Source of the DNA: Phytomonospora endophytica
Lineage (GTDB): Bacteria > Actinomycetota > Actinomycetes > Mycobacteriales > Micromonosporaceae
Direction of reading: 5' to 3'
Length of the DNA stretch: 64,000 bases
Assembly: GCF_014202425.1 (NCBI RefSeq)
Contig: NZ_JACHGT010000022.1
Location: 1 to 64,000, forward strand
Position numbers and translations under genes: made by a program
The notes under the pieces: model-generated
What the model was told of the DNA's origin: nothing
The model's input: only the letters and a program-made list of their open reading frames with translations
The model's database searches: none
Part shown: piece after piece, positions 31,464 to 41,803 of the stretch
Layout: each line of letters opens with the position of its first letter
Position numbering within the stretch: position 1 is the stretch's first letter

Positions 31464-32476
31464 GGTGCTACTCCGTTGATGGCGAGGCCGGTGGTCTCCG
31501 GCAGGCCGAGCATGAGGTTGGCGCACTGCACGGCCTGTCCGGCCGCGCCTTTGCCGAGGTTGTCGATGGCCGAGACGACGATGATCCGTCCCGCGTCCTT
31601 GTCGACGGTGGCTTGCAGGTGGGCGGAGTTGGTGCCGTACGTCGCGGCCGTGCGGGGCCACTGCCCTTCGGGCAGGACGTGCACGAAGGGCGCGTCGGCG
31701 TATGCCGCCTGCAGTGCCTGCCGGACCTCGTCGGAAGAAAGGCCCGGCCTGGTCGGTCGGGCGGTCACCGTGGCGAGGATGCCTCTTGGCAGTGGTGCGA
31801 GCACCGGTGTGAAGGACAGCGACGCCGCGCCGCTGGCCTGCTTGATCTCGGGAGTGTGCTGGTGGGTGCCGACCTTGTACGCCGACACGTCGCCCATGAC
31901 CTCGCTGCCGAGCAGGTTCGCCTTGGGCGTGCGGCCGGCTCCGGAGGTGCCCGAGGCGGCGACCACGACGACGTCGGTGGGCTCGGCGAGCCCGGCGTCG
32001 ATGACGGGGCGCAGGGCGAGGGTGGAGGCGACGACGTAGCAACCGGTCGCCGCGACCCGGTTCGAGGCGGCGATCGCGTCGCGCTGGCCGGGGAGCTCGG
32101 GCAGTCCGTAGGTCCAGGCGCCGGCGTGTTCGCCGCCGTAGTAGGCGGCCCAGGCGTCGGCGTCGGTGAGCCGGTGGTCGGCGCCGAGGTCGACGACCTT
32201 GACGTGTGGGGGAAGAGCCTTGGCGATCGCGGCGGACTCACCGTGCGGGAGGGCGAGGAAGACCAGCTCGGCTTGGCTGAGGGCCTCCGGCGTGGCACGG
32301 TCGAAGACACGGTCGCCGAGCGTGACCAGATGCGGGTGCACCGAGGTGATCGGGGCACCGGCCTGGCTGTGCGCGGTGAGGGGGCCGAGCTCGAACTCGG
32401 GGTGGCCGACGAGCAGGCGGAGCAGCTCGCCTCCGGCGTATCCGCTTGCTCCGGCGACCGCCACGCGCGTGCCCAT
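31460..32476 (-). CDS. argC: N-acetyl-gamma-glutamyl-phosphate reductase
   Basis: 338 residues, first gene of the operon. Reduces acetylglutamyl phosphate with [23 protein letters not shown] is the nucleotide loop; the catalytic Cys is in [15 protein letters not shown] 32476 is preceded by a strong CTGGAGGA ribosome-binding site. An ARG-box-like sequence lies about 25 bases upstream. Confidence 0.97.
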   Translation of the reverse strand: MGTRVAVAGASGYAGGELLRLLVGHPEFELGPLTAHSQAGAPITSVHPHLVTLGDRVFDRATPEALSQAELVFLALPHGESAAIAKALPPHVKVVDLGADHRLTDADAWAAYYGGEHAGAWTYGLPELPGQRDAIAASNRVAATGCYVVASTLALRPVIDAGLAEPTDVVVVAASGTSGAGRTPKANLLGSEVMGDVSAYKVGTHQHTPEIKQASGAASLSFTPVLAPLPRGILATVTARPTRPGLSSDEVRQALQAAYADAPFVHVLPEGQWPRTAATYGTNSAHLQATVDKDAGRIIVVSAIDNLGKGAAGQAVQCANLMLGLPETTGLAINGVAP

Positions 32477-32500
32477 GTTGTTTCCTCCAGGAGGAGCCGA

Positions 32501-32516
32501 CTGAATGAGTATGCGG
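32501..32516 (-). promoter_or_regulatory. Possible ARG box upstream of argC
   Basis: On the minus strand CCGCATACTCATTCAG resembles half-sites of bacterial ARG boxes (TGCATA and ATTCA elements). It sits in the expected promoter region, where TTGAGA (32533-32528) could be a -35 box. The match is imperfect, and only one box is seen where ArgR usually uses two. Confidence 0.4.
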
Positions 32517-32591
32517 ACCACTGTATCTCAATCCACTTCGGGCTCTCATCCGGTTATCGCGTGGCTCCGATCACATGGTGCACAACGACGA

Positions 32592-32621
32592 AACCCGCCG
32601 ACCGTCACCGGTCGGCGGGTT
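32592..32621 (-). terminator. Terminator after the thioredoxin-like gene
   Basis: A 12-bp perfect stem (AACCCGCCGACC at 32592-32603, GGTCGGCGGGTT at 32610-32621) followed on the minus strand by a short T run. It separates the peptide/thioredoxin unit from the arg operon. Confidence 0.85.
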
Positions 32622-32663
32622 CTCTTCTGCATTCACTCGCGGCGACGCGGCGGCCGCCGGACG

Positions 32664-33206
32664 TCAGCCGGCCGAGACCTTGGCCTTGACCTTCGCGAGG
32701 TCGTGGACGAGGCTCGCGACCTTCCCCTCTCCCGCGGTGAACATCGTCGGGTACGCGCGAATGCCGACCGCGCTCTGCACGGCGCCGCTGACCGGCTCCT
32801 CGCGGACGACGACCGCGAGGTCCTTGAGTGCGGTGACCATCGGCACCGCCTCCTCCTCGTCGCCGGCGATGACCGCGAGCACGCTCTTCTTCGGCAGCGT
32901 GCCGTCTTCGAGCATCGACACCAGCTTCGGCAGCTTCTCCTCGCACGGGCCGCAGCCCGGGCTCATCACCGACACCAGCGCGTAGGAGTCGAGGTCCGCC
33001 CGCGCGACCGGGGTCTCGTCGACGGCGGTGGTGGTGAAGTCCTCGATGGGATCCCCGACGACCGGGCCGCTCGGGCCGCCCTGACCGCCGACGTCGGCCA
33101 GCTGGGCGGTGTGCTCACGCAGGCGACGGATCACGCCGACGGTCAGCAACAGGTTGAGCGTCGCGATCGCGCCGACCAGCACGACGGCGGCGATGAGAAA
33201 GGGCAT
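32664..33206 (-). CDS. Membrane-anchored thioredoxin-like protein (TlpA/MauD type)
   Basis: 180 residues. One N-terminal membrane helix (PFLIAAVVLVGAIATLNLLLTVGVI), a Gly-rich linker, then a thioredoxin fold with SPGCGPCEEKLP (CGPC) near residue 85 and the cis-Pro segment RAYPTMFTAG. The arrangement resembles MauD and TlpA proteins, which handle disulfides outside the membrane. It lies 118 bases downstream of a 55-residue peptide gene with four cysteines, separated by a hairpin, so that peptide is a natural candidate substrate. No MauE/DoxX partner is present. Confidence 0.85.
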   Translation of the reverse strand: MPFLIAAVVLVGAIATLNLLLTVGVIRRLREHTAQLADVGGQGGPSGPVVGDPIEDFTTTAVDETPVARADLDSYALVSVMSPGCGPCEEKLPKLVSMLEDGTLPKKSVLAVIAGDEEEAVPMVTALKDLAVVVREEPVSGAVQSAVGIRAYPTMFTAGEGKVASLVHDLAKVKAKVSAG

Positions 33207-33287
33207 GGCGTGCCTCCGTGAGGGGTGTCCACATTGAACATTTGAGGATCGGCTTGCAGTAAAGCGCATACCGGGAACGGCGGCAAC

Positions 33288-33317
33288 CCGGTGCGCGGCC
33301 CGCGGGCCGCGCACCGG
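33288..33317 (-). terminator. Strong hairpin between the peptide gene and the thioredoxin gene
   Basis: A 13-bp perfect stem (CCGGTGCGCGGCC at 33288-33300, GGCCGCGCACCGG at 33305-33317) with a 4-base loop, 7 bases past the peptide stop. It may end most transcripts, so that the peptide is made in excess over the downstream protein, an arrangement common in peptide cassettes. Confidence 0.75.
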
Positions 33318-33324
33318 TGAGGTG

Positions 33325-33492
33325 TCAGCAGGTGCCGATCACGTCGGTCCGGGGACGCGGACACGGAGTGAAGCGGTACAGGACGCCGTCGGCGCACCAC
33401 TCCTCGACCGGGCCGGTGCAGGCCGCCTCGGCTCGGGCCTTCGGCGCGACACGACCGAGCAAGGTGTCGGCCAGCTTGGTGATCATCCGCAT
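33325..33492 (-). CDS. Small Cys-rich peptide, putative precursor peptide (55 residues)
   Basis: The gene encodes 55 residues with ATG 33492 preceded by GGGAGC 6-11 bases upstream. The first 24 residues (MRMITKLADTLLGRVAPKAR, then AEAA) look like a leader: amphipathic, no cysteine, ending in an Ala-rich AxA segment. The remaining 31 carry Cys25, Cys33, Cys44 and a C-terminal Cys55, with aromatic residues (EEWC, LYRF). It is not a normal signal peptide because it lacks a long hydrophobic core. Context is a CGPC thioredoxin downstream and a SARP regulator opposite. I suspect a disulfide-containing or otherwise modified secreted peptide; the family is not identified. Confidence 0.65.
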   Translation of the reverse strand: MRMITKLADTLLGRVAPKARAEAACTGPVEEWCADGVLYRFTPCPRPRTDVIGTC

Positions 33493-33529
33493 GGAATCGC
33501 TCCCATCTCATGGCTCCCTTGAGCGCAAC

Positions 33530-33595
33530 GATGATCACGTTAAGGCCCAGGTGCACATGGAAGCGCATATGCTCCGTCCACTGCGGACGATCACG
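33530..33595. promoter_or_regulatory. Repeated 10-base word in the peptide/SARP intergenic region
   Basis: GATGATCACG (33530-33539) and GACGATCACG (33586-33595) differ at one base and lie 56 bases apart between the divergent peptide and SARP genes. SARP proteins bind direct repeats near -35 regions, so these are candidate operators, but spacing is larger than the usual 11 or 22 bases. Confidence 0.25.
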
Positions 33596-33623
33596 GTGGC
33601 CGCCCGCGCGGTCACCGAAGGCA

Positions 33624-33653
33624 TTGACGCGTCGTCCGCAACGCCGCTAGATT
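33624..33653 (+). promoter_or_regulatory. Promoter of the SARP gene
   Basis: TTGACG (33624-33629) and TAGATT (33648-33653) with an 18-base spacer predict a start near 33660. A 10-bp palindrome, ATTGATCAAT (33665-33674), lies just downstream and could be an operator. Confidence 0.5.
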
Positions 33654-33691
33654 GGCGCCGTTCAATTGATCAATGGCCTGGGGAGGCTTCG

Positions 33692-34453
33692 TTGACGATT
33701 CGTTTTCGGCTCCTCGGACCTATCGAGGTCACGGGGATGCGCGGAGAGAGCGTCGTCTTCGACCGGGGCAAACGCGCCGTCCTGCTGGCACTGCTACTGC
33801 GGCAGGCAAATCGCCGCGTGTCACTGGGAACGGTCGTGCAGACGCTCTGGGAGAAGGAACCGCCTGAATCCGCGCAGGCCAACGTACGGACGTACGCCTC
33901 GCAGCTGCGAGCGGCGCTCTGCCGCGTTGGCATGCCTCGACTGGAGTCGCCACGCGGGTCGTACCTGCTGCGTGTCGACTGCGGAGAGTCCGATGTGGAG
34001 ATATTCGCCGAAGCCGTCACCGCCGCCGACGCGGCATTGGCGACGGCCCGACTGACCGACGCGCAAGACCACCTGCGCCGCGCCCTGGAGGTGTGGCGGG
34101 GGCAGGCCGCCGACGGTTTAACCGGCCACGGACCGCTCAAGCTGGCGCTCGACGCGCTGGACGAGCAGCGAGCCGCGACCGTCGAGAAGTACGCGGCGGT
34201 CTGCCTGCGCCTGGCCGACCGCAGCACGACGCACACCTCGTCCTCACCGATACCGCACCTGCGGATGCTGCTCGCCGAACAACCACTGCGGGAGAACGCC
34301 TGGCTGCTGCTGATGCGCTCCCTCGCCGACACCGGCGACCGCGCCGGCGCGCTGGCCGCCTACGGCTCGGCCCGGCAGGTACTGCGCCGGGAGCTCGGGC
34401 TGGAGCCCTCGGTGGAACTCCGCCGCGCGCAGGAGGAGATCCTGCACGCCTGA
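33692..34453 (+). CDS. SARP-family (AfsR/BTAD) transcriptional activator with a TTA codon
   Basis: 253 residues from TTG 33692, preceded by GGGGAGG 5 bases upstream. N-terminal OmpR-like DNA-binding domain (IRFRLLGPIEVTGMRGESVVFDRGKRAVLLALLLRQANRRVS, ANVRTYASQLRAAL, ESPRGSYLLRVD) and C-terminal BTAD (LRRALEVWRGQAADGL, LRMLLAEQPLRENAWLLLMRSLADTGDRAGALAAYGSARQVL). Small SARPs are typical pathway-specific activators of specialised metabolite clusters. Codon 143 is TTA (34118-34120), as in several Streptomyces SARPs, suggesting bldA control. It is divergent from the Cys-rich peptide gene, its likeliest target. Confidence 0.9.
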   Translation: MTIRFRLLGPIEVTGMRGESVVFDRGKRAVLLALLLRQANRRVSLGTVVQTLWEKEPPESAQANVRTYASQLRAALCRVGMPRLESPRGSYLLRVDCGESDVEIFAEAVTAADAALATARLTDAQDHLRRALEVWRGQAADGLTGHGPLKLALDALDEQRAATVEKYAAVCLRLADRSTTHTSSSPIPHLRMLLAEQPLRENAWLLLMRSLADTGDRAGALAAYGSARQVLRRELGLEPSVELRRAQEEILHA

Positions 34454-34473
34454 CCCGCTCGACGAGACGACAC

Positions 34474-34501
34474 GGCGCCCCGGACATCGCTCCGGGGCGC
34501 C
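34474..34501 (+). terminator. Terminator after the SARP gene
   Basis: Perfect 11-bp stem GGCGCCCCGGA (34474-34484) / TCCGGGGCGCC (34491-34501), 6-base loop, 20 bases past the stop. Confidence 0.8.
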
Positions 34502-34569
34502 GCGCCGCCGCGAGCATGGCGTGGCATGCTCTCCCCGCCCGTATCGCGACTCTGAATGGGAAGCACCTC

Positions 34570-35007
34570 TTGGCCTTCACACTGCTCCGCACCACCGAGA
34601 TCCCCGCACCGCCGGAGAAGGTCTGGGCCGTGCTCACCGACCTCGGCGCCTGGGCCGACTGGAACCCCTTCATCTTCGAGACCGCGGGCGAGTTCACCGT
34701 CGGCTCCCGGCTCACGCTCAAGATGCGCGACACCGAAGGTTCGGTGATGACCTTCAGCCCGACGGTCCGGGCCGTCGACGCCCCGCACGAACTGCGCTGG
34801 CTGGGCCGCCTCATCATGCCCGGCATCTTCGACGGCGAGCACCGCTTCGAGCTCACCGCCGTCGAAGGCGGCACCCGCCTGGTCCAGAGCGAGGGCTTCC
34901 GCGGCCTGCTCGTCCCGTTCCTGCGCAAACGGCTCCAGGAGCGCACCGGCCCGCAGTTCGAGGCCATGAACAACGCCCTCGCCGAACGCGTCGCCGCGCT
35001 CGGCTGA
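34570..35007 (+). CDS. SRPBCC-family (polyketide cyclase/START-like) protein
   Basis: 145 residues from TTG 34570 (an in-frame ATG at 34516 would add 18 residues of poor fit). Fold markers: TTEIPAPPEKVWAVLTDLGAWADWNPFI at the start, GSRLTLKM, HELRWLGRL, HRFELTAVEGGTRLVQSEGF, and a long C-terminal helix (GPQFEAMNNALAERVAAL). Members bind hydrophobic ligands; some are polyketide cyclases. The role here is unknown. It is separated from the SARP gene by a terminator. Confidence 0.85.
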   Translation: MAFTLLRTTEIPAPPEKVWAVLTDLGAWADWNPFIFETAGEFTVGSRLTLKMRDTEGSVMTFSPTVRAVDAPHELRWLGRLIMPGIFDGEHRFELTAVEGGTRLVQSEGFRGLLVPFLRKRLQERTGPQFEAMNNALAERVAALG

Positions 35008-35026
35008 GCGGCCCGGCACGAAAAAC

Positions 35027-35057
35027 GGGGCGCCACCGGTCAACCCGGTGGCGCCCC
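35027..35057. terminator. Bidirectional terminator between the SRPBCC gene and pheT
   Basis: 13-bp stem GGGGCGCCACCGG (35027-35039) / CCGGTGGCGCCCC (35045-35057) with a 5-base loop, between convergent genes; it is preceded by an A run that gives a T run on the minus strand. Confidence 0.9.
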
Positions 35058-35073
35058 GCCCTCGTCTCAGAGA

Positions 35074-37556
<2,483 letters not shown>

Positions 37557-37557
<1 letters not shown>

Positions 37558-38636
37558 CAGACCTCCATTCCGTAGGCGCGGGCGAAGCGAACGTCGCCTT
37601 CGACCATGTGCCGCATGTCGGTGACTCCCGAGCGCAGCATCAGCGTGCGCTCGATGCCCATCCCGAAGGCGAAACCGGTGTAGACGTCGGGGTCGATCCC
37701 GCAGGCGCGCAGGACGCGCGGGTTGACCATCCCGCAACCGCCCCACTCGATCCAGCGGGGACCGTCGCGGTGGTCGGGCCACCACAGGTCGAGCTCGGCG
37801 CTCGGCTCGGTGAAGGGGAAGTACGAGGGACGCATGCGCGTGACGATGTCGGCGCCGATCATCTCCCGCGCGAAGTGCTCAAGGGTCCCGCGCATGTGGC
37901 GCATCGTGATGCCCTTGTCCACGACGAGGCCCTCGACCTGGTGGAAGACCGGCGTGTGGGTCGCGTCGAGCTCGTCGGTCCGGTACACGCGACCGGGGCA
38001 CACGACGTAGATCGGCGGCTCACGGTCGAGCATGCTGCGCACCTGCACCGGCGAGGTGTGCGTGCGCAGGACGAGGTCCTTCGAGACCTGCCCCGCGGCG
38101 GTCTTCAGGTAGAAGGTGTCCATCATCTGGCGCGCGGGGTGATCGGGACCCATGTTGAGCGCGTCGAAGTTGTACCAGGAGGACTCGACCTCCGGGCCTT
38201 CGGCGATCTCATAGCCCATGCCGGTGAACAGGTCCTCGACCTGCTCGCCGAGGACCGTCAGCGGGTGGCGGGCGCCCTGGGCGCGGCGGTCGACGGGAAG
38301 CGTGACGTCGACGGTCTCCTCACGCAGGACCCGGGCCGCGCGCTCGGCCTCCAGGACCGCGCGGCGGGCGTCGAAGGCCGCCTGGACCGCCTGCCGCGCC
38401 TGGTTGACGTTCTTCCCGGCGTCGGCCTTGGCCGCGGGCGGAAGCGCCCCGATCTCGCGCCGCGCGAGCGACACGGGCGCGCGGTCACCGAGGTGGAGGT
38501 GCTTCACCGCGGCGAGCGCGTCAAGGTCGACGGCCTCGGCGAAGGACTTCTCGGCCTCGACGACGGCCTGCTCCAGGGCGGCCGGATCGAGGAGGGCGAC
38601 CTGCTTGGGGTCGTACGGATCATTGCGGTACGTCAT
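37557..38636 (-). CDS. pheS: Phenylalanyl-tRNA synthetase alpha subunit
   Basis: 359 residues. N-terminal coiled coil, then the class II catalytic core: motif 1 around HPLTVLGEQVEDLFTGMGY, motif 2 GRVYRTDELDATHTPVFHQVEGLVVD, motif 3 GFAFGMGIERTLMLR. Charges tRNA-Phe together with PheT. The 259-base upstream spacer contains a GC-rich hairpin. Confidence 0.98.
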
Positions 38637-38895
38637 GGCTCACTCTCGTAAAGACTCACCGGTGGGGAAGTCTAGGACCTGGCTGGACGCGCGGCTGCGC
38701 CGCCTGCCCGCCGGTGTGGAGAGAAGCCCTACGTGTCGACTACCGCAGCGGCCCGCCACCGGCGGGCCCGCTAAACCACGACGCCGAGATGCGCCGGGGG
38801 CCTCGAAGGGCTCCGGCGGGCGGCATGTGGGCGGGGTAGGACACGGGTGAAGTGTAGCGGAGGCGACGGAGGCGGGGCTTCGGGTTATCCGCCCG
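38637..38895 (-). promoter_or_regulatory. pheS leader region
   Basis: A stretch without a gene between the SpoU methyltransferase and pheS. On the minus strand it has a possible -10 box TACACT (38856-38851) without a good -35 box, and an imperfect GC-rich hairpin (AGCGGCCCGCC-ACC-GGCGGGCCCGCT around 38747-38772). Attenuation is possible, but I see no leader peptide rich in Phe codons and no T-box. Confidence 0.35.
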
Positions 38896-39693
38896 TCAGC
38901 TCCGCTGCGCCCGCGCGCTGGTGTACAGGCAGATCGCCGCCGCCGCCGCGAGGTTCAGGCTCTCCGCGGCACCGAAGATCGGAATCTTCACCTTCAGGTC
39001 GGCGGCCTCCGCCAGTTCCGGGGGCAGTCCGTGCGCCTCCGAGCCGAACATCCACGTCGTCGGCCCGTCGAGGCCGCCGGTGTCGGCGAGGGTGTGCAGG
39101 TCGGTGTCGCCGTGGGCGTCGGCGGCGAGCACCTTCGTGCCGGCCGCGCGCAGCCGCGCCAACAGCGCCGCGGGGTCTCCCCCACGCACCACCGGCACAT
39201 GGAAGAGGCTTCCGGCGGCCGAGCGCACGCACTTGCCGTTGTAGGGGTCGACCGTGTCGTCGGGGAAGACGACGGCGTCGGCGCCCGCGGCGTCGGCGGT
39301 GCGCAGGATCGTCCCGGCGTTGCCGGGATCGGAGATGCCGGCGAGCATCACGCCCAGGTTCAGGGCGGGAGGCAGGGGCACGTCGACGTAGGCGCACACC
39401 GCGACCAGGCCTTGCGGCTGGACGGTGTCGCACAGCGCGGCGAGCGCCTGCTCGTCCACGGTGGACACGCGCGGGGCGTCGTCGGCGAAGGCCGCGTACC
39501 GGGCCAGGGCCTCGGTGGTGCCGAAGAGTTCGGCGACGGCACCGGCGGCGAGGGCCTCGCGGACGGCCTGCGGGCCTTCGGCGAGGAACTCGCGGCGGGC
39601 GTCGCGGTTGCGGCGCCGCAGGAGTTTGCGGGCATTGATAACCCGGGGGGTCCGTACCGTGTACGGATCCACCCCGGGTGAGTTGTCCTGCAT
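38896..39693 (-). CDS. SpoU/TrmH-family RNA 2'-O-methyltransferase
   Basis: 265 residues. N-terminal L30-like substrate-binding part (RREFLAEGPQAVREAL), then the SPOUT knot with motif 1 LAGISDPGNAGTILRTADAAG, motif 2 FGSEAHGLPPEL and motif 3 IPIFGAAESLNLAAAAAICLY. It methylates a ribose, probably in rRNA (TsnR/RlmB type). It sits in its usual actinobacterial place between rplT and pheS, 4 bases after rplT. Confidence 0.93.
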   Translation of the reverse strand: MQDNSPGVDPYTVRTPRVINARKLLRRRNRDARREFLAEGPQAVREALAAGAVAELFGTTEALARYAAFADDAPRVSTVDEQALAALCDTVQPQGLVAVCAYVDVPLPPALNLGVMLAGISDPGNAGTILRTADAAGADAVVFPDDTVDPYNGKCVRSAAGSLFHVPVVRGGDPAALLARLRAAGTKVLAADAHGDTDLHTLADTGGLDGPTTWMFGSEAHGLPPELAEAADLKVKIPIFGAAESLNLAAAAAICLYTSARAQRS

Positions 39694-39697
39694 GCGC

Positions 39698-40066
39698 CTA
39701 GGCGTTGACAGCCGGCAGCGACTTGCGGGCGACCTCGACCAGCGCGGTGAACGCGGCGGCGTCGGTGACGGCCAGGTCGGCGAGGACCTTGCGGTCGACC
39801 TCGACACCGGCGATCGTCAGGCCCTGCATGAACCGGTTGTACGTCATTCCGTTGGCGCGGGCCGCGGCGTTGATGCGCGTGATCCACAGCCGGCGGAACT
39901 CGCCCTTGCGAGCGCGACGGTCCCGGTAGGAGTAAGTGAGCGAGTGGAGCAGCTGCTCCTTCGCCTTGCGGTACAGGCGGGAACGCTGGCCGCGGTAACC
40001 ACTGGCGGCCTCCAGAACGGAGCGGCGCTTCTTCTGGGCGTTGACTGCCCGCTTTACACGTGCCAC
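39698..40066 (-). CDS. rplT: Ribosomal protein bL20
   Basis: 122 residues, basic. [42 protein letters not shown] and the [21 protein letters not shown] signature are intact. An early 50S assembly protein; in other bacteria it also represses its own operon through the leader. Confidence 0.98.
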   Translation of the reverse strand: MARVKRAVNAQKKRRSVLEAASGYRGQRSRLYRKAKEQLLHSLTYSYRDRRARKGEFRRLWITRINAAARANGMTYNRFMQGLTIAGVEVDRKVLADLAVTDAAAFTALVEVARKSLPAVNA

Positions 40067-40136
40067 GGGTGAATCTCCTCATCACGACCGCCGGAGACCG
40101 GCGGTCTGGATCGATGCTCTTGACTGCGATGCGGGG

Positions 40137-40331
40137 TCAGAGCCCGAGCATCTTCTTGACCCGCTTGAGGTCGCCCTTGGCGACCTCGACGGTGCCGGCG
40201 AGCTTGCGCGTCAGAGTCGACGGCTTGTGCTCCAGGTAGTGGCGACGGTTCGCGCGCTGACGCACGATCTTGCCGCTGCCGGTCACCTTGACCCGCTTGC
40301 CCATGCCACTGTGGCTCTTCATTTTCGGCAT
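40137..40331 (-). CDS. rpmI: Ribosomal protein bL35
   Basis: 64 residues: [31 protein letters not shown], then [16 protein letters not shown]. Complete and typical. Lies between infC and rplT in the conserved operon. Confidence 0.98.
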   Translation of the reverse strand: MPKMKSHSGMGKRVKVTGSGKIVRQRANRRHYLEHKPSTLTRKLAGTVEVAKGDLKRVKKMLGL

Positions 40332-40355
40332 TGTGCCGCTACTCCTCGGGGTTTT

Positions 40356-40940
40356 CTACTCGACGACTGCCGCTGCGGCGGCCGCTTCGGCCTCTGCTTC
40401 GGCTTCCGCCTTGGCGACCGCGGGAGCCTGCTTGGCTCGGTGCGGCGCCATCACCATGATCATGTTGCGGCCGTCGAGGCGGGGCATCGACTCGACGAGA
40501 CCGAACTCCTCCACGTCACCGGCGAGCCGTTCCAGCAGGCGCTTGCCCATCTCGGGGCGGCTCTGCTCACGGCCGCGGAACATGATCGTCACCTTGACCT
40601 TGTCCCCGGCCTTGAGGAAGCGCAGGACGTGACCCTTTTTGGTCTCGTAGTCATGCGTGTCGATCTTGAGCCGGAGCTTCATCTCTTTGATGACGGTCTG
40701 TTGCTGGTTGCGCCGAGCCTCACGCGCCTTGAGCGCGGCCTCGTACTTGTACTTGCCGTAGTCCATGAGTTTGCACACCGGGGGGCGTGCCATGGGCGCA
40801 ACCTCGACCAGATCCAGGTCAACGTCGGCGGCAAGCTGCAGGGCCTGGTCCAGGGAGACGATCCCGACCTGTTCTCCCTGCGGGCCGACGAGCCGGACTT
40901 CCCGTGCCCGGATCTGTTCGTTCACGCGCGCGTCGCTGAT
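40356..40940 (-). CDS. infC: Translation initiation factor IF-3, apparent AUC start
   Basis: 194 residues. N-domain [31 protein letters not shown], lysine-rich linker, C-domain [42 protein letters not shown], then an unusual Ala/Glu-rich tail ([14 protein letters not shown]). No ATG or GTG stands where IF-3 should begin. The strong AAGGAGG (40951-40945) is followed 4 bases later by ATC at 40940, giving ISDARVNEQ. Rare starts such as AUU are known for infC and allow IF-3 to repress its own translation. The next GTG, at codon 6, is too far from the ribosome-binding site. An upstream ATG at 40994 would add unrelated residues. Confidence 0.93.
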   Translation of the reverse strand: MSDARVNEQIRAREVRLVGPQGEQVGIVSLDQALQLAADVDLDLVEVAPMARPPVCKLMDYGKYKYEAALKAREARRNQQQTVIKEMKLRLKIDTHDYETKKGHVLRFLKAGDKVKVTIMFRGREQSRPEMGKRLLERLAGDVEEFGLVESMPRLDGRNMIMVMAPHRAKQAPAVAKAEAEAEAEAAAAAAVVE

Positions 40941-41314
40941 GGGGCCTCCTTGAGTCTGCGAATACACCGTTGGTCTGTGGACGACCGTTCGCAAGAGGCG
41001 GGCTCAACCCCAAAGAACAAGGCCCCAGGCGCACCGTGGGTGCGCTTGAGGCCCGCTCGACCGGTGCCGGGCACACCAGGGTGCACGGCTGTGCTCGCAC
41101 GGACGTCACGACGGACGCCTGTGCGAACGACCGGACCCGGCCGCCTATTCCTGGTCCTTCAGTCGAAACTGACTGCCAGGCGGCTGCTCGGGTGGGAGCG
41201 GGGCTCCGCTTGCGACATCGGCGGTCCGTGTCCGGGTCCGTACGACTCGAAAGGATCGAGCGCAAGGCGAGGACACCGACGATGTGGTCGACACCCAAGA
41301 GTACCAGGTCGTGC
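40941..41314 (-). promoter_or_regulatory. infC operon leader
   Basis: A gene-free stretch of 374 bases ahead of infC, with several stable hairpins on the minus strand, including CCTGG...CCAGG around 41152-41182 and the attenuator-like element at 41021-41053. No clear -35/-10 pair stood out. It probably holds the promoter and the autoregulatory leader of infC-rpmI-rplT. Confidence 0.5.
41021..41053 (-). terminator. Attenuator-like terminator in the infC leader
   Basis: Left arm GGCCCCAGGCGCACC (41021-41035) and right arm GGTGCGCTTGAGGCC (41039-41053) pair with two mismatches; on the minus strand the hairpin is followed by TTGTTCTTTG. It sits about 80 bases before the infC start, well placed for transcription attenuation. 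No alternative antiterminator was worked out. Confidence 0.6.
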
Positions 41315-41803
41315 TCAGTCCCGCGACTCGCCCTTGGCGGTGGCCAGCATGGCGCGCAGCCGGCGGACGGCGGCGACGGCCTCACCCTTGTCGACGGCCT
41401 GGATCGCCATCACGGAGACCTCGTCGTCGTCTTCGAGTTCGAGGCTGGCCCACGAGGAGCCGCGCTCGAAGCGCACCGCGCGCACGACCTCCCAGGGCAG
41501 GTCGTAGTTGCCGACGACGTTGCGGACATGCACGCCCTTGGCGTCGGCCTTGATCAGCGGCCGGGTGAACAGCAGGATCAGCCCGGCGCCGAGCAGGCCG
41601 AGGATCGCCATCGCGAACTGGTCGGCGGGTTCGAAGACCCCGCCGCCGTCGGTCGGGCCGGTCAGGCCGAGGGCGAGCAGGAAGAAGACGACGACCACGG
41701 TGCCCGCGGCGATCCAGCAGGCGCGGCGGGCCTTGCGGGGGCGGAAGACGACGGGTTCGATCCGGTCCACGCCTTGAGTCTCCTCGACGTTCGCGGCGTT
41801 CAT
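41315..41803 (-). CDS. Membrane protein with PH-like domain
   Basis: 162 residues. Two membrane helices (CWIAAGTVVVVFFLLALGLTG and FAMAILGLLGAGLILLFTRPLI) are followed by a bacterial PH-like domain (IKADAKGVHVRNVVGNYDLPWEVVRAVRFERGSSWASLEL). Function unknown. Its ATG directly abuts the dapE stop, so the two are probably cotranslated. Confidence 0.88.
   Translation of the reverse strand: MNAANVEETQGVDRIEPVVFRPRKARRACWIAAGTVVVVFFLLALGLTGPTDGGGVFEPADQFAMAILGLLGAGLILLFTRPLIKADAKGVHVRNVVGNYDLPWEVVRAVRFERGSSWASLELEDDDEVSVMAIQAVDKGEAVAAVRRLRAMLATAKGESRD

Noticed and set aside
38637-38895. T-box or Phe leader peptide ahead of pheS
   Set aside because: No T-box sequence and no short frame rich in Phe codons was found; only a GC-rich hairpin.
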